A stretch of 64,000 nucleotides of DNA. It comes from Callipepla californica brunnescens. Lineage: Eukaryota > Chordata > Aves > Galliformes > Odontophoridae. The stretch lies in assembly GCA_023055505.1 (NCBI GenBank), contig JALIRH010000001.1, positions 119,627,964 to 119,691,963 of the forward strand, read 5' to 3'. Each line of letters starts with the position of its first letter. The stretch's first letter is position 1. Below, one piece after another: positions 51,001-63,944 of the stretch. The notes under the pieces were generated by a model. It had not been told where the DNA came from. It searched no databases and saw nothing but the letters and a program-made list of their open reading frames with translations. A program made the translations under genes and the position numbers.

Positions 51001-52587
51001 GTATTCTCCGAGACACAAGCTTTTTGAAATTGATGCACTCCTGCCATCTGCTAGCGGCTTATTTGGAGATAAATTTCTGGTCTTGATGTCAATTTGGCTT
51101 GAGTCACAAAACTATGGGTTTGTTTGTTTGTTTGTTTGTTTCTTCTATGCTTGTGGTTTGTTGTTTTTTTTATTGTAACAAAATAAGCTAAAGTAATCAT
51201 AAATTTAAGCTGAATTGTTGGGGTTCATTTACCTAGCTGCGAATATCACCAGTAAAAATGTCTATATCAAAGCTAGTAATCCTCATTTTATTTTCTATGG
51301 AGAGAAATTGATACTTCCAAGCTGTAATTTGATGTATCTTAAGGTGGGCATCTAGAATTCACTGTCATAAAATAGTGCTAGCTGCCAAAGCTGAACAATA
51401 AATTTCACAGAAATGCCCTAGCAGGATCCTTACTATAACAGGTTTTTCTTGTGACCTTTTGACCTTAGATGTAAAACCATTCAATCAGAAATCTAAATCT
51501 AATCATTCATTTCCTGCACTCACTCTTTCAGGACTCTTTAGAGGACAGGCAACTGGCAGAACTGTTGTCAAGAAACTTTATTTGACTCAGTTGATAGATA
51601 GTTGATGAAGCTTACTTCATTTTTACTACTAAAATAATATCAATTTCAGCATTTAACAGAACTGAAGAAATATCCTGCAAGGAATTCACCAACACTTCTC
51701 CAGAAGAGTCAATAAGATATGCTGATATAGAATAAACAAATGAATGAATGAATAAGTGTCTACTGCATGCAGTCTACTTTCCTTTTGTTTCCCCCAGAAT
51801 TATTTTTATTTTAAAGCTTAAGGATATATCTTCATCTTTCCAGTTTCATTTTAAGCCTAAACTGACAATTAACTTAATCTATGCTTTTACCAGCCCCCCT
51901 AGTATAATATTTTTGAAGTTTACTTTTCCTTGTGTGAAGAGGAGCGTTCAGTTCTTCCTTTTAAATTCCTGTAAGCTCCAACAAGTTACCTTGTTTTGAG
52001 GGGAAAAAAAATACCACCATCACTATAACAGAAAGAAAAAAAGAGTTTCTACATTTTGCCTACCCATTCCCCTCTGAGTTGTTAAAGTTCAAAATCCCAC
52101 TGGCCTCCCATCCACTCTGCTTTGATTAAGTGCTGATGAATCTTCTCCAAGTTCACAAATATCCACTTGAGATAAATGGAACAGATCGTCACATAATATT
52201 TCAAGGTGTGAATGCATAAGGCTTTTATATTGTAGAAATTTGTACTTCTACATGCAACACCTTTCTTGATAAGGGTCAACATTAGATTAATATTAGAATT
52301 TGTCTAAAACTGTGAGTTTCACTCAGATGCTCCAAATCACAGCCTAAGCATATTTCCCAACAGGCCATTCAGACAATTATCTAACCTCGAGTGGCCTCTT
52401 AAATTAGAAACTGAGAAAGAGATCATGCGAAAATTTCCTAAAATAAAGAATATTAAAACAAGTAAAAACTTGGCCTCATTTATTGAATTTTCTGGACTCT
52501 GTGCTTAAAGGTATTTCCTATATGGAAAGACAGAGCCTTAGTACAGAAACTTCTGCAGCGAGATGTGAAAAAATGAATAAAGAAATA
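48051..52587. other. Unique AT-rich sequence, no gene recognised
   Basis: No coding region or known repeat apart from a (GTTT)n run at 51118-51142 and a short (GAAT)n at 51739-51751. The patch 48830-49080 (CTTATTAATGCTAATTGGAG and neighbours) looks less degenerate than its surroundings and may be a conserved noncoding element; this is an impression only. Confidence 0.45.
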
Positions 52588-52790
52588 ATTATATAATTAT
52601 ATATTATTATATATATATATAATATATATATTATATTATATGTATATATATATATTATATATATATAATTATTATTATTATTATATGTGTATATATATAT
52701 TACATACATTATATATATGTATATATTTTTATATATATATATAAAATATAATTTATATATATATAATATATAATTATATTTACATTTTAT
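52588..52790. repeat. AT-only tract, (TA)n-rich
   Basis: About 200 bases almost entirely of A and T, dominated by TATATA with ATT interruptions. Many parts are self-complementary and can form cruciforms. A 63-codon minus-strand frame made of Tyr/Ile repeats across it is not a gene. Confidence 0.97.
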
Positions 52791-54592
52791 GCCTTAAAAG
52801 TAAGATTTACACTGGTGGGGTTAAATGCTTATTAAATGGACCATTGTAGGGATGTAAATCTCATAAAAATAAACAATGAGTCAGAAATGATAGGATTTTG
52901 ATTTGTGGGTTGCTTTTTCTTTTTTTTTTGTAGGAAATATAAACTTCCCAAGAGCATAACGAAAATGAAGATTAATTGAGTTGATGATGACCTCAGTTTC
53001 CATCAAGGGCTTTTTAACTGATTGTGTGTCACTTGAACCTTCATTCAGAAAAACAAATTACAAGTCAAATCATGCTACTTGACAAAACAGATAGTAATTA
53101 CAGTTGCAGCAGTAATGACTTATTAATACTTTCACTCTAGCATAACACTTCCTCATTAGATATTTTTTCCACTGGATAACTTGTCTCAGTTCTCTTTATT
53201 TTCATGACAAATGGCACTCGTCACACAGTGATGCACAAGCACACACACACAAATTGCACTGTTTGACATGATAGAGTCAGGTAAGGCTAAATGCTAATGG
53301 TCATGCATCATTTTTACCCTTGCTAAAGCTATGCCAGAGAAAGCCAATATTATAATGCAACATGTTGACCCATGCCATGCATTAATCTCTGAATGAAATC
53401 TTAATGAATGTTTTCTAACTCTTTTTCTATCAAAGCAATAGTCTTGCCCGTGAAATAGTCTTTCCTAATCAGCTCCAAAATATATTCTAAACTCCCATTT
53501 TTATTCATCTTCGACATCCTCTATTTCTTGTGCATATGGAATATCTTTATAAAACCTTGTATTAATTCAGAGCACAAGGATGTACAAATCCCTCCTGGAA
53601 ACAACTGTAATAACAAATGCCAGATATTTTTCTGTCTTCTGAATTGTGAAAGAGCAACTTTATTTTCTCTCTTTAAAGAAGTGTATCGCTAAACCAAAGG
53701 ATAAAATGATATAAACTCATGTGCAAAACGGAAACCTCTAAACCATTGTGAGAAATTTTGTGAAACATTAAAAATAATAATAACACATTTAAATGCAAAT
53801 ATTAGAAAAGAAAAAAAAAAGTAAAATAAAGAAAATCCACAACTCAAAAGAAAAAGTGGAAAAAGATGAACTAAAATATCAGACAAACAATAGCAAAACA
53901 AACAAACAAAAAATACCAAGGCCTCTTACAACTAGTGGATTTCTGTGCTTTTAATATAAACCCAGAGAACATTCAAGAGAGCAGGCAATGGCTATTCCAC
54001 CTCTGATTCCTTCAATTTAACACAAATGAAGTTTCCTGACTTAGTGCTATCTTAAAAGTCAAATATAGGGATCATTTGTTACAGATTTCTTGTATCAATA
54101 AGTAAAAAAATATACCTAAAATCCACATTTTATTACAGTCCAGAAATCGTGCAGTGCACTAAACCAGCATGTATCTTGTGATGTGTGTTGTGCTATAGCT
54201 GTCACTTGTTTGTTCTTTCTTTAATAAGATAACTTAGCAGCTGATAATGTGCATTACATGCATGATCCATTTTGTCTCCTGAAGGAGCTCCTTCAGCAAA
54301 TCTTTTGTCATATTTAATCTTTGATTTTTTTCCCTCTTAATAATTCTGTAGTTACTGAAATGCTTTGGCAGAGGAATGGTGAATCAGTCCATGAAATGCT
54401 ATCAATTTTATTATTAATGTCTCATTAGGATATTTGTAGGTAGGGTTATGTGGTACATAAATATAACTAAATGGTGAAGGGAAATGATTTGAGAATAAAA
54501 AAGAATATTTCATCTCACAGACAATCACTTTCATTTTCTGGTATTAATTGCTATAAACATGTAGAAAATCAAGAAAGTACACAAATGTGTTT
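52791..54592. other. Unique AT-rich sequence, no gene recognised
   Basis: A very short CA run is at 53245-53257. Nothing else recognised. Confidence 0.55.
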
Positions 54593-54885
54593 ATCATAGA
54601 ATCATAGCATGGTTTGTGTTAAAAGGGACCTTAAAGATCTACTTCCACTGTTCCCCTGGCACATATGGGTATGAACACGTCCCCCTAGACCATATTTCTC
54701 AAAGCCCCATTCAAACTGATTTGAGCACTTCCGTGGTGGGGTAATCCGCTGCTTCACTTGTCAACCCATTCTAGTACCTGACCAACCTCACAGTAAAGCA
54801 CTTCTTCCTTATATCTCGTGTAAACATGTTCTTTTGTTATTTTAAAACCATTTTCCATTGTCCTATTATTACACACCTTGTCTTT
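54593..54885 (-). mobile_element. Diverged CR1 LINE 3' end
   Basis: The plus strand starts with ATCATAGAATCATAGCATGG, then AAAAGGGACCTTAAAGATCT, CTCAAAGCCCCATTCAAACT, CTAGTACCTGACCAACCTCA, AGTAAAGCACTTCTTCCTTA and AAACCATTTTCCATTGTCCT. This is the CR1 3' order up to the TTGTCCTATTATTACA segment, where it is truncated. The divergence is larger than in the copy at 46541. Confidence 0.93.
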
Positions 54886-55807
54886 TTTGCATTATTTTAA
54901 TATGAGTTCAGGGTCAAGGTTAGCAACAAAATAGTAAGGGCCTGTGCTATTTCTGAAGGGCCGCAATTCTGAATAAGGAAAAAAAAGTAGCCAACAGAGC
55001 ACCAGAACTCGTGAAAGAAGCCCGAATTCATGTTGATTGCTATCTCATTTTTTAAATATTTTGTCAGATAGAAGTGATCTCTAAACCCTGAATCTGCCAT
55101 ATTTATGAGAACTTAGGCTGCTGTAGATGCTCCCCTAGTTTAATATTCCCAGCCTAATACTTAGACCTCAGCTTGTCTGCCCTAAGGTTTTATTTCTTAT
55201 AGCTCCTGCTGATCTCTGTCTTGTATCTGTTTAATCATCCTCATTTGAAAGTGATAAACAGGGTTTAACATGTATCTAAGCTAAATGAACATCTGAATAG
55301 ATAAAAACCTTCATTAATAGACTTCCTCCAAAGGAAGCCTGGCCAAAAATGGTTTTATGATCTGCATTTTCTTTTATATTTCTTTTATGTATTTCTTTGT
55401 GGAAAACCTTTACCAGAAATTGAACCTCAGAATGTGACTGTAAATCAGAAGTGATACTAATTTATTTCATTAATTTTCTATGGGTATTACTTTGTTGTCA
55501 CAGAATTATCTGAAATACTTTTTTGGCTCAGGGTTTTTAAAAGCATTAGCAACTTACACATGGAAAATTTCAAATCCTATACAGTATTTTATTTACTGAT
55601 AAGAATATAAGAATTTTCTACTGGATGAGAGCAAAATTTATCAATGAGAACATAGGTCTTTTTCTAGTTCTAAAATTCACAGATATTCAAAAGCTACTGC
55701 TATTGCAAATTATAGTATCATTAAATTAAGTCAGTAATATTGTAGATTAGATCTTCTCTTTAGTAGCCCTTTTGACTTCTGTCTAACCTAGCCTTGTGCT
55801 TTATGAC
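54886..55807. other. Unique sequence, no gene recognised
   Basis: Nothing recognised. Confidence 0.5.
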
Positions 55808-55875
55808 ATCATAGAATCAGAATTATAGAATGGCTTGGGTTGGAAGGAACTCCAAGGATCATCAAGTTCCACTTG
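55808..55875 (-). mobile_element. Very short CR1 LINE 3' end
   Basis: It has only the terminal repeat and the first conserved block: ATCATAGAATCAG, ATTATAGAATGGCTTGGGTT and GGAAGGAACTCCAAGGATCA. CR1 truncation immediately after priming would give such a 70-bp copy. Confidence 0.93.
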
Positions 55876-57221
55876 TTACACTGCATTAAATGTTTCATAT
55901 TAAACATGGAAATGCATATTTATATACCTATTTTCTAAAGGTACTAAATTAGTGGAATTATTTATTCAGGGAAAAATAATATAAAAGAACAAGTTAAAAG
56001 ACAGAGCATGCACTTTTCATTTACAGAAACACATCTGGAATAATAATATTCTGTCTGGAGTTGTTCTCATTAGGGTTCTGTCTAAATTTCTTCCCCTGTA
56101 TAATACACGATGCAGAGATTCCTCAAGGCTGAACCTGAGTCTTAAACAGCACGACATTTTAAAGATGAAAGTAACTACAATGAATAGAATAGATTGTGTG
56201 AATTCATCTATAGAATTTGGATAAGTACTGACAAGCTGCATCCCTGGCATTCATCTCCTTTTTATGATTATAGACAATACATTAACATTCAAGTCCCTCT
56301 TGTCTCATTCTTCTTATTCTGCTCAGCTGAGATTATGTTACAATATTGAGTTAATCTATTGTGAATCTCTTTTGTTATAGATAAATCTCCCCTTATTCCA
56401 GGAGAATGGTATGAACATACTTAGAAAATAATATTTTCATTGAATCTCTGTCATGTGTTAGCAGCCTTGAAACTGTTCTTTTTTCAGTATAGTGCATGAG
56501 ACCTAGAATGCAAGTATCATGATTTTCAAAAAAAAAAAAAAAAACCAAAAACCCAACTAGGGAAAGCTTAGGTTAAATTGTTCATTTTTGAGTTGGTTGA
56601 TTGGTTGGAGTCGATTTTGGGTTCTTCTTTGTGTTTATTTTTTCGTTTGTTTCCTGAGTCAGACTTCTTGTTTGAAAGAATTTTTGTATCTTAAAGAGAT
56701 TTCGATGGCAAATACAGCACAACATATGATATGGAGGTGATTATCACTCTCTGAGAAGACCTGTTTAGGGAAAGTACTGCAACAAACATATTCATATGGT
56801 GACAATGACTTAAGAGGAAAAATAACAGAGCTAAACATCTGCAGTTTACCTTCACCAGATGCACCCTCTAACTGTATTTAAATATGTGAAGAGTAAGCAA
56901 CAAGAAGCAACCTATTTACAATATTGTTTTTCCTTATTCTTTCTAGTTTTACATTCTGTACAATGTGGTTAAAGACATTGCATTAATTTATCAGATAAAT
57001 GGAGAGTCTATTGCTGAGACATTTGATAAAGTGATAGCTTGCTTTAGTGAGTTCTTTGTCTGAAACATGTTGTAAAAAATTTCTCTTTCCTTTCAGATGA
57101 TTTAAAAAATACTTGATTTTCCTTCATATTTCTCTTCAGTTTTCTATGTATATAACAATGCCCAATTGATTTGCATGACCACTTTATTTAATAAGAGACC
57201 ATAACATCAACTCTTACCTAA
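55876..57221. other. Unique AT-rich sequence, no gene recognised
   Basis: A 17-base A run lies at 56528-56544. A 77-codon minus-strand frame at 56017-56250 is unrecognised. Confidence 0.5.
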
Positions 57222-57412
57222 CTCCAAGGTTAAACAGCCTTAATCTTCTTCACTTCTCCTCATGCAGCAGTCTTTTCATGCCTTTCATAATATTCATTGC
57301 CCTTCCACAGACCTTCTCTATTTCTCTTATCCTTTTCTTGAGACAGCATGACCAAAATTGAATGCAAGAGTCAAGGCAGGATGTATCATCTATTTATATA
57401 ATGCCATAATAA
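57222..57412 (-). mobile_element. Ancient CR1/L3-type reverse-transcriptase fragment
   Basis: Minus-strand translation gives CIQFWSCCLKKRIREIEKV, then RAMNIMKGMKRLLHEE, one stop, and RRLRLFNLG. This is the same order as the conserved CR1-clade segment EYCVQFW...KKDIELLEKVQRRATK(M/L)...L.YEERLRRLGLFSLE. Nucleotide identity to the younger CR1 copies here is low, although the protein pattern survives. That points to an older CR1 or L3-like lineage. Limits are approximate. Confidence 0.8.
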
Positions 57413-60400
57413 CAGTTAATGCGACTGGGACATTGTTGGACTTAATGTGTACACTTGCTACACAATTCTGAACACTTCACTACAGTCAGGTGATGGTTAC
57501 TACCCTGGCAAGCATTCAAAAGAGCACAATGAAAGACTGTAGTTTTATTCTTTTATTTTTATGTACATTGTGTGACGCACCTCACAAAGATGGAGCAACA
57601 GTGTTTGTGTTAATTTTTCTTTCTCTTACTCAGAGCTGATATTGCTGCTGAGATACTGAGTTCCATACGTTAGAACAGTTCCTAAATATTGTTCTAACTT
57701 TTAAGTTGTGTGAATGCCACAGATTCTTTCTGTCTCCTACCAAATTGTTTTTCTTTCACAGCGTGATCTATTTGAGTAAAAATCAAATATATGCTCCATA
57801 CATTTATGTTCCTCTTTTATTTAGACTGTTCCAGCAATAAATAATATGCTTACAGTTCCTTTAAAATTCCAGATCACATTAAAAAAAATAAATAAATAAT
57901 GCAGGCTGAAGTCCAGAGTAGAACCCAAATGGAAATTTCCAGGAAGGGTAACAACACCAAAGCAGTGAAAGTTTTGTGATGAGGTGTCTTCATTTGAGAT
58001 TATGTATCAAAAGGTGGGGGAACTCCATGGCAAATTAAAGTACATTCAAAAACGCAATTTAAAAATAAAAAGTACACCAAAAATATGATTCTCAACAACT
58101 ACTGCATGTTTATCCTCCTGATAATTATCTGTTTTGGCCCAGAATCTCAGTATCACTTTAAATTAAATACAATCAGAAATACTTTCTCTGAATAAATTTT
58201 GAAATTCAAATTCATAGTCTGTGCGTGGGAAGTTGCCACCCTTTCCATAGGCAGTTGAGAAAGGACAGTTTTCACAGCATTTCCTGACTTAGTTCCTCTG
58301 TACAGCAGCTTAGGTAAGACTCTTCAGGCACTCTTTAGTTGTCATGTACTGCTCATCACACACTAAATACTGTCATCCAATATGACAACTTTGGTCAAGG
58401 TTCTAGTCAAGTTAAATTTGATTTTATTGTCTTTCTGTACCTGTGTATCTTAACATCTAGACCTTATTGATCCAGTAAGCTTGCCTTTGTGCAGTAGTAC
58501 ACCAATTCTTCCCCCCAAAAGTGGAAAATCCTTTGATATTGTGTGTCCAGTATGCCCCATGTTTGGGGAAACAAAGACAGCTGTGATGGCCCTATGACCC
58601 CTTGGTGTAAAACTGAGTGCTACCTGATCAAGATATATGAGAATTTTCACTAAATAGCTGTGTAGCTGTTGTAGATATTTGCGTTCTAATTTTTATTCCA
58701 AAAGTAAAAAGGAAGGTAGTAATTCATCTTTAATCCTGATTCTTTTTTCTGACAATGAAGATGTAATGACAAAAAGAAACAGTGCAAGAATTCAATATAT
58801 TTTTTCTGTAATTAAGAACCTACATATTCAGCAAATTACAGGGGAAGTATCATTGCTAGGCAACAGTTGTTAATGAAAGATCAACTTCATACTTAAGACA
58901 GCTAGAAGCACAATAAACATTTTCAGGTCTATCCTTAAATGCAGGGTAACAGAAAGTAGAGGAGTTCTGTGGTCTTCTGCTGGCATGAGGACAAGATCTG
59001 GTTCTTTTAATTCTAAGGTGAAAAGGCTTTCTGTTACATAGCATTATGTCTTCAACTTTTACTGTCTCATTAATTAGTAGTTTATATGTCATTCTTTGAC
59101 CCTCTTCAAGCACTGTAACCTGCAAGAACAGTGATATTTAAGCATTCATCTATGACCTTACTGAGGAAGGGAGACAGACTTTGATGAAAACTCCTCTTGC
59201 TTAAGTGCTTTGGATCTTTCCTAGTAGCTATGGCTGAGGTCACACTGTTTCTGTCAGATTTCCAGATGCCAGTGAGGAACAGTTTTCTGGACAATCTGTT
59301 ATGTGGGGAAAAGTTCAGGAAAAAAGTTCAGTTGGAAGAAGTTCTATTTGGGAAGAGGGGATATAAAGAGTCCTTTGAAGATATGGGTCCACAAAAGGGG
59401 CTTTCTCACACATATGAGATGAATGCTTCTGATTCAGTCCATTACGGCTCACTCTGCCATGGAGAAAGATTCTGGCAGCAAGAATCACATAATTCACTGG
59501 TCATGTCTTAGATATGCCACTGATATACCACAATCTGGTGGAGTCTTGATTTTTAGACACACTAAGCACTGAATGCCAAAAATCCGTTCATTAACATGCC
59601 ACTGGAAGATGCCTACTGCTTCAGCAATGCATATAGCTTGGTGATATAGTATAGCTTCTGCCTATGATTGGGCTTTCCAGATTTAGAACACCATAATGTG
59701 AAGCACAAAACTATCCTGATGTTTGTTTGGTTTGGTTTGTATACATGTATTTCATAAATTCTCATAAAGACAAATGTAATAATGCTTTATGAGCATTCAA
59801 AAATCTCTCAAAAACAGGAAAATCTGACAAATTTTAAATAACACTACAGTTACTGTTCCTAGAGATGGGAGTACAAAGAGAAAAGAAAACAATATTTATA
59901 GAAATCTGAAATTTCCAAGAGATTACCCTTCTTCACTGTACCCAAATAAAGCATCAGAATATATGCATTACTTTCATGTGACTTCAGGAGCCTGTATTTA
60001 ACTAAAGACCTTTTCTTGGACTGTAAAATCAGACCCAGTTTCTGGCTGTATAAAACACAGGTACTTATTTTCTATCTAAGACATCCATAGGATTTTTCAT
60101 TTTTTTCTATCTATTTGGTCTTAAACTCTACGCTTAAAAAGATAGCTGCTTTTAATATTTATTTTTCAGACAGTTGCTGTTCTGAAACTTCAGTGATGTT
60201 AATGTCTTGAGGCAAAATCACCTCCTAACTATAAAACAAATGGGAAAATGTATCCTTGTGCTAAACCTGACTCAACAATTTGGATACACACTGCAAGTAA
60301 AACATCTGCAACAGACTGTCAAATCTGTGATAAACATCAGTTGTGTGACAATTCTTCCTTTTTACCCTTCCAGATTTTTGGTCAGTTATTAGTTCAGTCA

Positions 60401-60810
60401 TCCTATATTTTCTATTCCTGGGCAAAATCAGCTTTTTATAATATTAAAGCATCTCACAGATACATTCTTCTTTCCTTAGAAATGATATTTTTAAAGCTGT
60501 TATTCATATTTTTTGGATTCTTGCTTTAAATCAAATCCAGTAATGACAACAGGAATTTTGCATTTTCCTTATTTTTCTAGAAATATATTGGCTAGCTTTT
60601 ATCTCATCTTACTTTCAATTATCTCACCCAATCAATGGAGTGAGTAGACACTACTAAATTCTTGTCTGGTTTGGCTTATTTGAAATAATCTGATTTAGAA
60701 TTACAAGTGTACTGTAGACATTTCCCCTGTGAGGATGAATCCTGTCCTGATATTGGTTACATATTAAAAAAAAATCAAACTACTCTTTTAGTTGTATAGA
60801 AACTGAAATG
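57413..60810. other. Unique sequence; open frames of unknown meaning at 58.7-59.5 kb
   Basis: No gene recognised. On the minus strand an open frame covers 58856-59125 and, overlapping it, another covers 59106-59294; on the plus strand there is a 104-codon frame at 59197-59511. The minus frame at 59125 starts just after a TTCTTGCAG that resembles a splice acceptor. I recognise no domain and treat these as unproven. Confidence 0.35.
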
Positions 60811-60920
60811 AGTGTAGTGTGGCTAAGACAATGGCTTCCTAGTCAGAGGATTTTGACCGGGTTCATCTTCACATCACTGACCTTAAGTAAATGCATCTAA
60901 TGAAGACTCAGTTTCCTAGA
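60811..60920 (+). mobile_element. Probable MIR SINE remnant
   Basis: The order AGTGTAGTGTGGCTAAGACA, then CTAGTCAGAGGATTTTGACC, GGGTTCATCTTCACATCACT, GACCTTAAGTAAATGCATCT and GACTCAGTTTCCTAG matches the tRNA-derived head and core of MIR-type SINEs: an A-box region, a B-box-like GGGTTCATC, then the CTCAGTTTCC segment. It is old and diverged, with no tRNA function. Confidence 0.6.
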
Positions 60921-61017
60921 AATCACTTACACACTGAGAATGGAATACTGTTTGAGACTATTTTCTGCAATTATTTTTTAAAATAGTTGTTTTTTGTTTG
61001 TTTGTTTAAGTTCTCTT

Positions 61018-61510
61018 TCACAGAACTGTAGGGGTTGGAAGAGACCTCTAGAGATCATCGAGTCCAACCCCTCTGCCAAAGCAGGCTCCTTATACCAGGT
61101 TGCACAGGTAGACATCCAGGCAGGTCTTAAACATCTCCACAGAAGATGCCCTCTCTGGGCAGCCTGTTCCAGTGCTCCATCACCCTTACTGTGTAGAAGT
61201 TCACACTCACATTTGTACAGATCTTCCTATGCATCAATTTGTGGCCATTTCGCCTTGTCCTGTCACCACACACTGCTGAGAACATTCCAACCTCATTCCT
61301 TTGCCTCCTGCTCCCTCGATATTTATAGACGTAGATCAGATCCCCTCTGAGCCTTCTTTTCTCAAGGCTGAACGGACCCAGGTCTCTCAGCCTTTCCTCA
61401 TAAGGGAGGTGTTCCATGCCCTTTATCATCTGTGTAGCCCTGCTCTGGACTCTTTCCAGTAGATCTCTGTCTTTTTTGTACTGAGTAGCCCAGAACTGAA
61501 CACAACCCTT
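61018..61510 (-). mobile_element. CR1 LINE 3' fragment with 100 open codons of ORF2
   Basis: The plus strand opens with CACAGAACTGTAGGGGTTGG, then GAGATCATCGAGTCCAACCC, and runs to CAGAACTGAACACAACCCTT. On the minus strand a 100-codon open frame (61127-61429) reads through the end of CR1 reverse transcriptase: MIKGMEHLPYEERLRDLG, FSLEKRRLRGDLIYVYKY, then DRTRRNGHKLMHRK and [14 protein letters not shown]. The final [16 protein letters not shown] segment is broken by a deletion at about 61127-61140. Open reading for this length indicates a comparatively recent insertion or chance retention. It is 5' truncated and cannot encode an active protein. Confidence 0.97.
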
Positions 61511-63940
61511 ACTTTATTAAGGATTTCTAAGTTTAGATCGGGATTTTGAGAAGTCTGAATTTGCAGAAATGTATACTTCTCTGTGCAAGTCTCGTTCCTC
61601 CCCATGGAAAGGTTATGCCTGCTTGCTCTATATTTCCAGCAATGATTTAAAGATCACAAAAAATAAAAAATAATAAATTTCATAATCCTGAAAAATGCTG
61701 TTTTAATGAAGAAAGCTTCAATTTATCTGTAGTAAGAGCTCAAGAATACATTGTTAATATAATTAGTAGATATCTCCTGATCACCAGTAACTTCTTAAGC
61801 GCATTATGCTTTACTTGGGAAATTATTGCACGCAGCAATCGCTATGTCCTTGTGATAAGCTACTTTCCAAAGATACAAAAGTCTATTTTGATCATGATAC
61901 AGAGCATATTGAAATCATTAATGCTTTCAGTTGCCAAAGTATTTCATGGTCACACTGAGTAAGAACTCTAGTGTGAAAAAAGAAATCACGGGACGGCTGA
62001 GAACAAAATAATGAGAAAAATAACAGTGGAGTGACAGGTATTAGCAAACCTGCATTTTATAGACATGCCAGAAAGCATCACAGCACCAATGCTGTGATAT
62101 AAAAAACTAGAAATATTTTTCAAAAAGTAGTGTTTTAGCATCACTACGCAGGCTGAACACAGTAACTATGGTTGCCTCATAAGACACAAAATCACTTGTC
62201 TATAAGTGATGAAATAAACATCAAGTTAATGCTTTCTGGGTAGGTGCTTTTTCATAGAACAGTACTTAACTAGCATTCTGTTTAATATGTGCCATGCATT
62301 CCGTGGTAGTAAACTAGAAATTTATAATAAGGTTTTTTATAAACAATCTTCATATGATTTTGTATTTCTGAGATGTGTGGGCAAAAGTATTTAGTGATAA
62401 TCCGGATAAACCAGAGGGATGGGAATGCATCTTCCAGATTTACTGTTATATTTAAGAGAATAGGGATTTGGCTAGAATTAGAAATGCTGTTAACATCTTT
62501 CATGTTTTTCGTCTGCGCAGAACACTCACTAATGACAATTAAATCTCAATTATATGTCAAAATGTATGGTTTATCAAAGCAAATGCAGAAAAGTAAGTCT
62601 TGATTTAACATAAAATCTAGCTAGCTTCATGCATCAACCAAACATACTAATATATATATTATATGAGAGTATAATTGCAAGAGCTTCAGTTATGTTAAAT
62701 AGGCAGTATTCATACTTCACTGATGCCACAATTACACTGATGTAACTACTGCAACATCATACTTTGGATACATCATTCATCTTTCAGAAAGAAGTTGGAT
62801 ATAAAGGTTGAACTGAACTCAGAATTATTTATTTTAAGCAAACAGAAGTTCAATGGAACAGTACCCCTAATACATACTCCAGAATTTTATTTATTTATTG
62901 ATACCTCTCCAAATGTAATAAAATTCAGATGTATAGAGAATACTGGATCTTCAGGAGAAAGTTTGAGTTCAAACACAAGTGAATGCTTTGTAATCGTTCA
63001 AATAGAATCAACACATCACCCTAAATGTGTTAGAAATTTTCCTTAAGAGAACTGAATTTGAAATTAAGAGTATTTTTGATTGTACAGTTGCATCTTAAAA
63101 CATTATCTCTTCTGAGAGGTAGAGGTTATTATATCAGTCATCTCTGTATCACAGTATCTTAGTATTTTGCTTTTTCAGTGCAGACTATTTTATCATACTC
63201 AGAGTTATCTCAGAGATCTCTATTGAAGTGCTTTATTTTCCTATGAAGGTATAGGCAGCAATAGCTCAGTATATTGTGTCTGTTATACTGGTCTCATTCT
63301 ATTACGTGTGCTACTGTAAATCAAAACTTCTACAGCTGCATCTATGTAATTGTGTTGCAGCCAATTTCTCCTTTACTTACATAGTTCAGACTAGGACTAA
63401 ACTCAGCAATTCAATGGAGAAAAGCTGATGTATGTTGAGAAAAGAAGCAAAGCCTAGGAAATGTTTTGTGTTATTAAGGAAAAGTAATGATATTTATAAA
63501 CTCTTAAAGGTGTTGACACACAGTCATGCACAATGGAAGGCTGTCAAGCAAAAGAACAGCCACAAGCTTGGTCTCGATGTAAACAGTAATTACTTGAATA
63601 CAGGACTTCTTTTAAAGCAGCAGCCCTCAGTCTTTTCAATAGTTATTTTCCCCAGGAAGATAATATAAATAGCTTTTAGAGAAATAATTTTCTTATCAAG
63701 CTGTAAGGAGAGCAACAGCATCTTTCAGTGATACCCATGTAATGAGAAAAAAAGGTTTCATTGTTGTTTCATTGTTTCATTTGACAAGACATTCCACATT
63801 TGCTTTTTCTTCTCATTTCTGAAGTGGATAGATTAGCTGCTGCCTCAAAGCAAGAGGATTTTCCTTTGTGAAACTAGGTACTATTACAAGCATTATTTTG
63901 CTTACGAAAATGATCATGGATGGAAGAGAACTCTGAGGTC
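61511..63940. other. Unique AT-rich sequence, no gene recognised
   Basis: Short frames at 62373-62603, 62795-63046 and 63432-63668 (76-83 codons) have no recognisable motif. A small tandem of GTTTCATTG lies at 63755-63781. Confidence 0.5.
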
Positions 63941-63944
63941 ATTT

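Noticed and set aside
61127..61429. 100-codon minus-strand open frame as a host gene
   Set aside because: The protein pattern is the C-terminus of CR1 ORF2 reverse transcriptase inside a 5'-truncated LINE.
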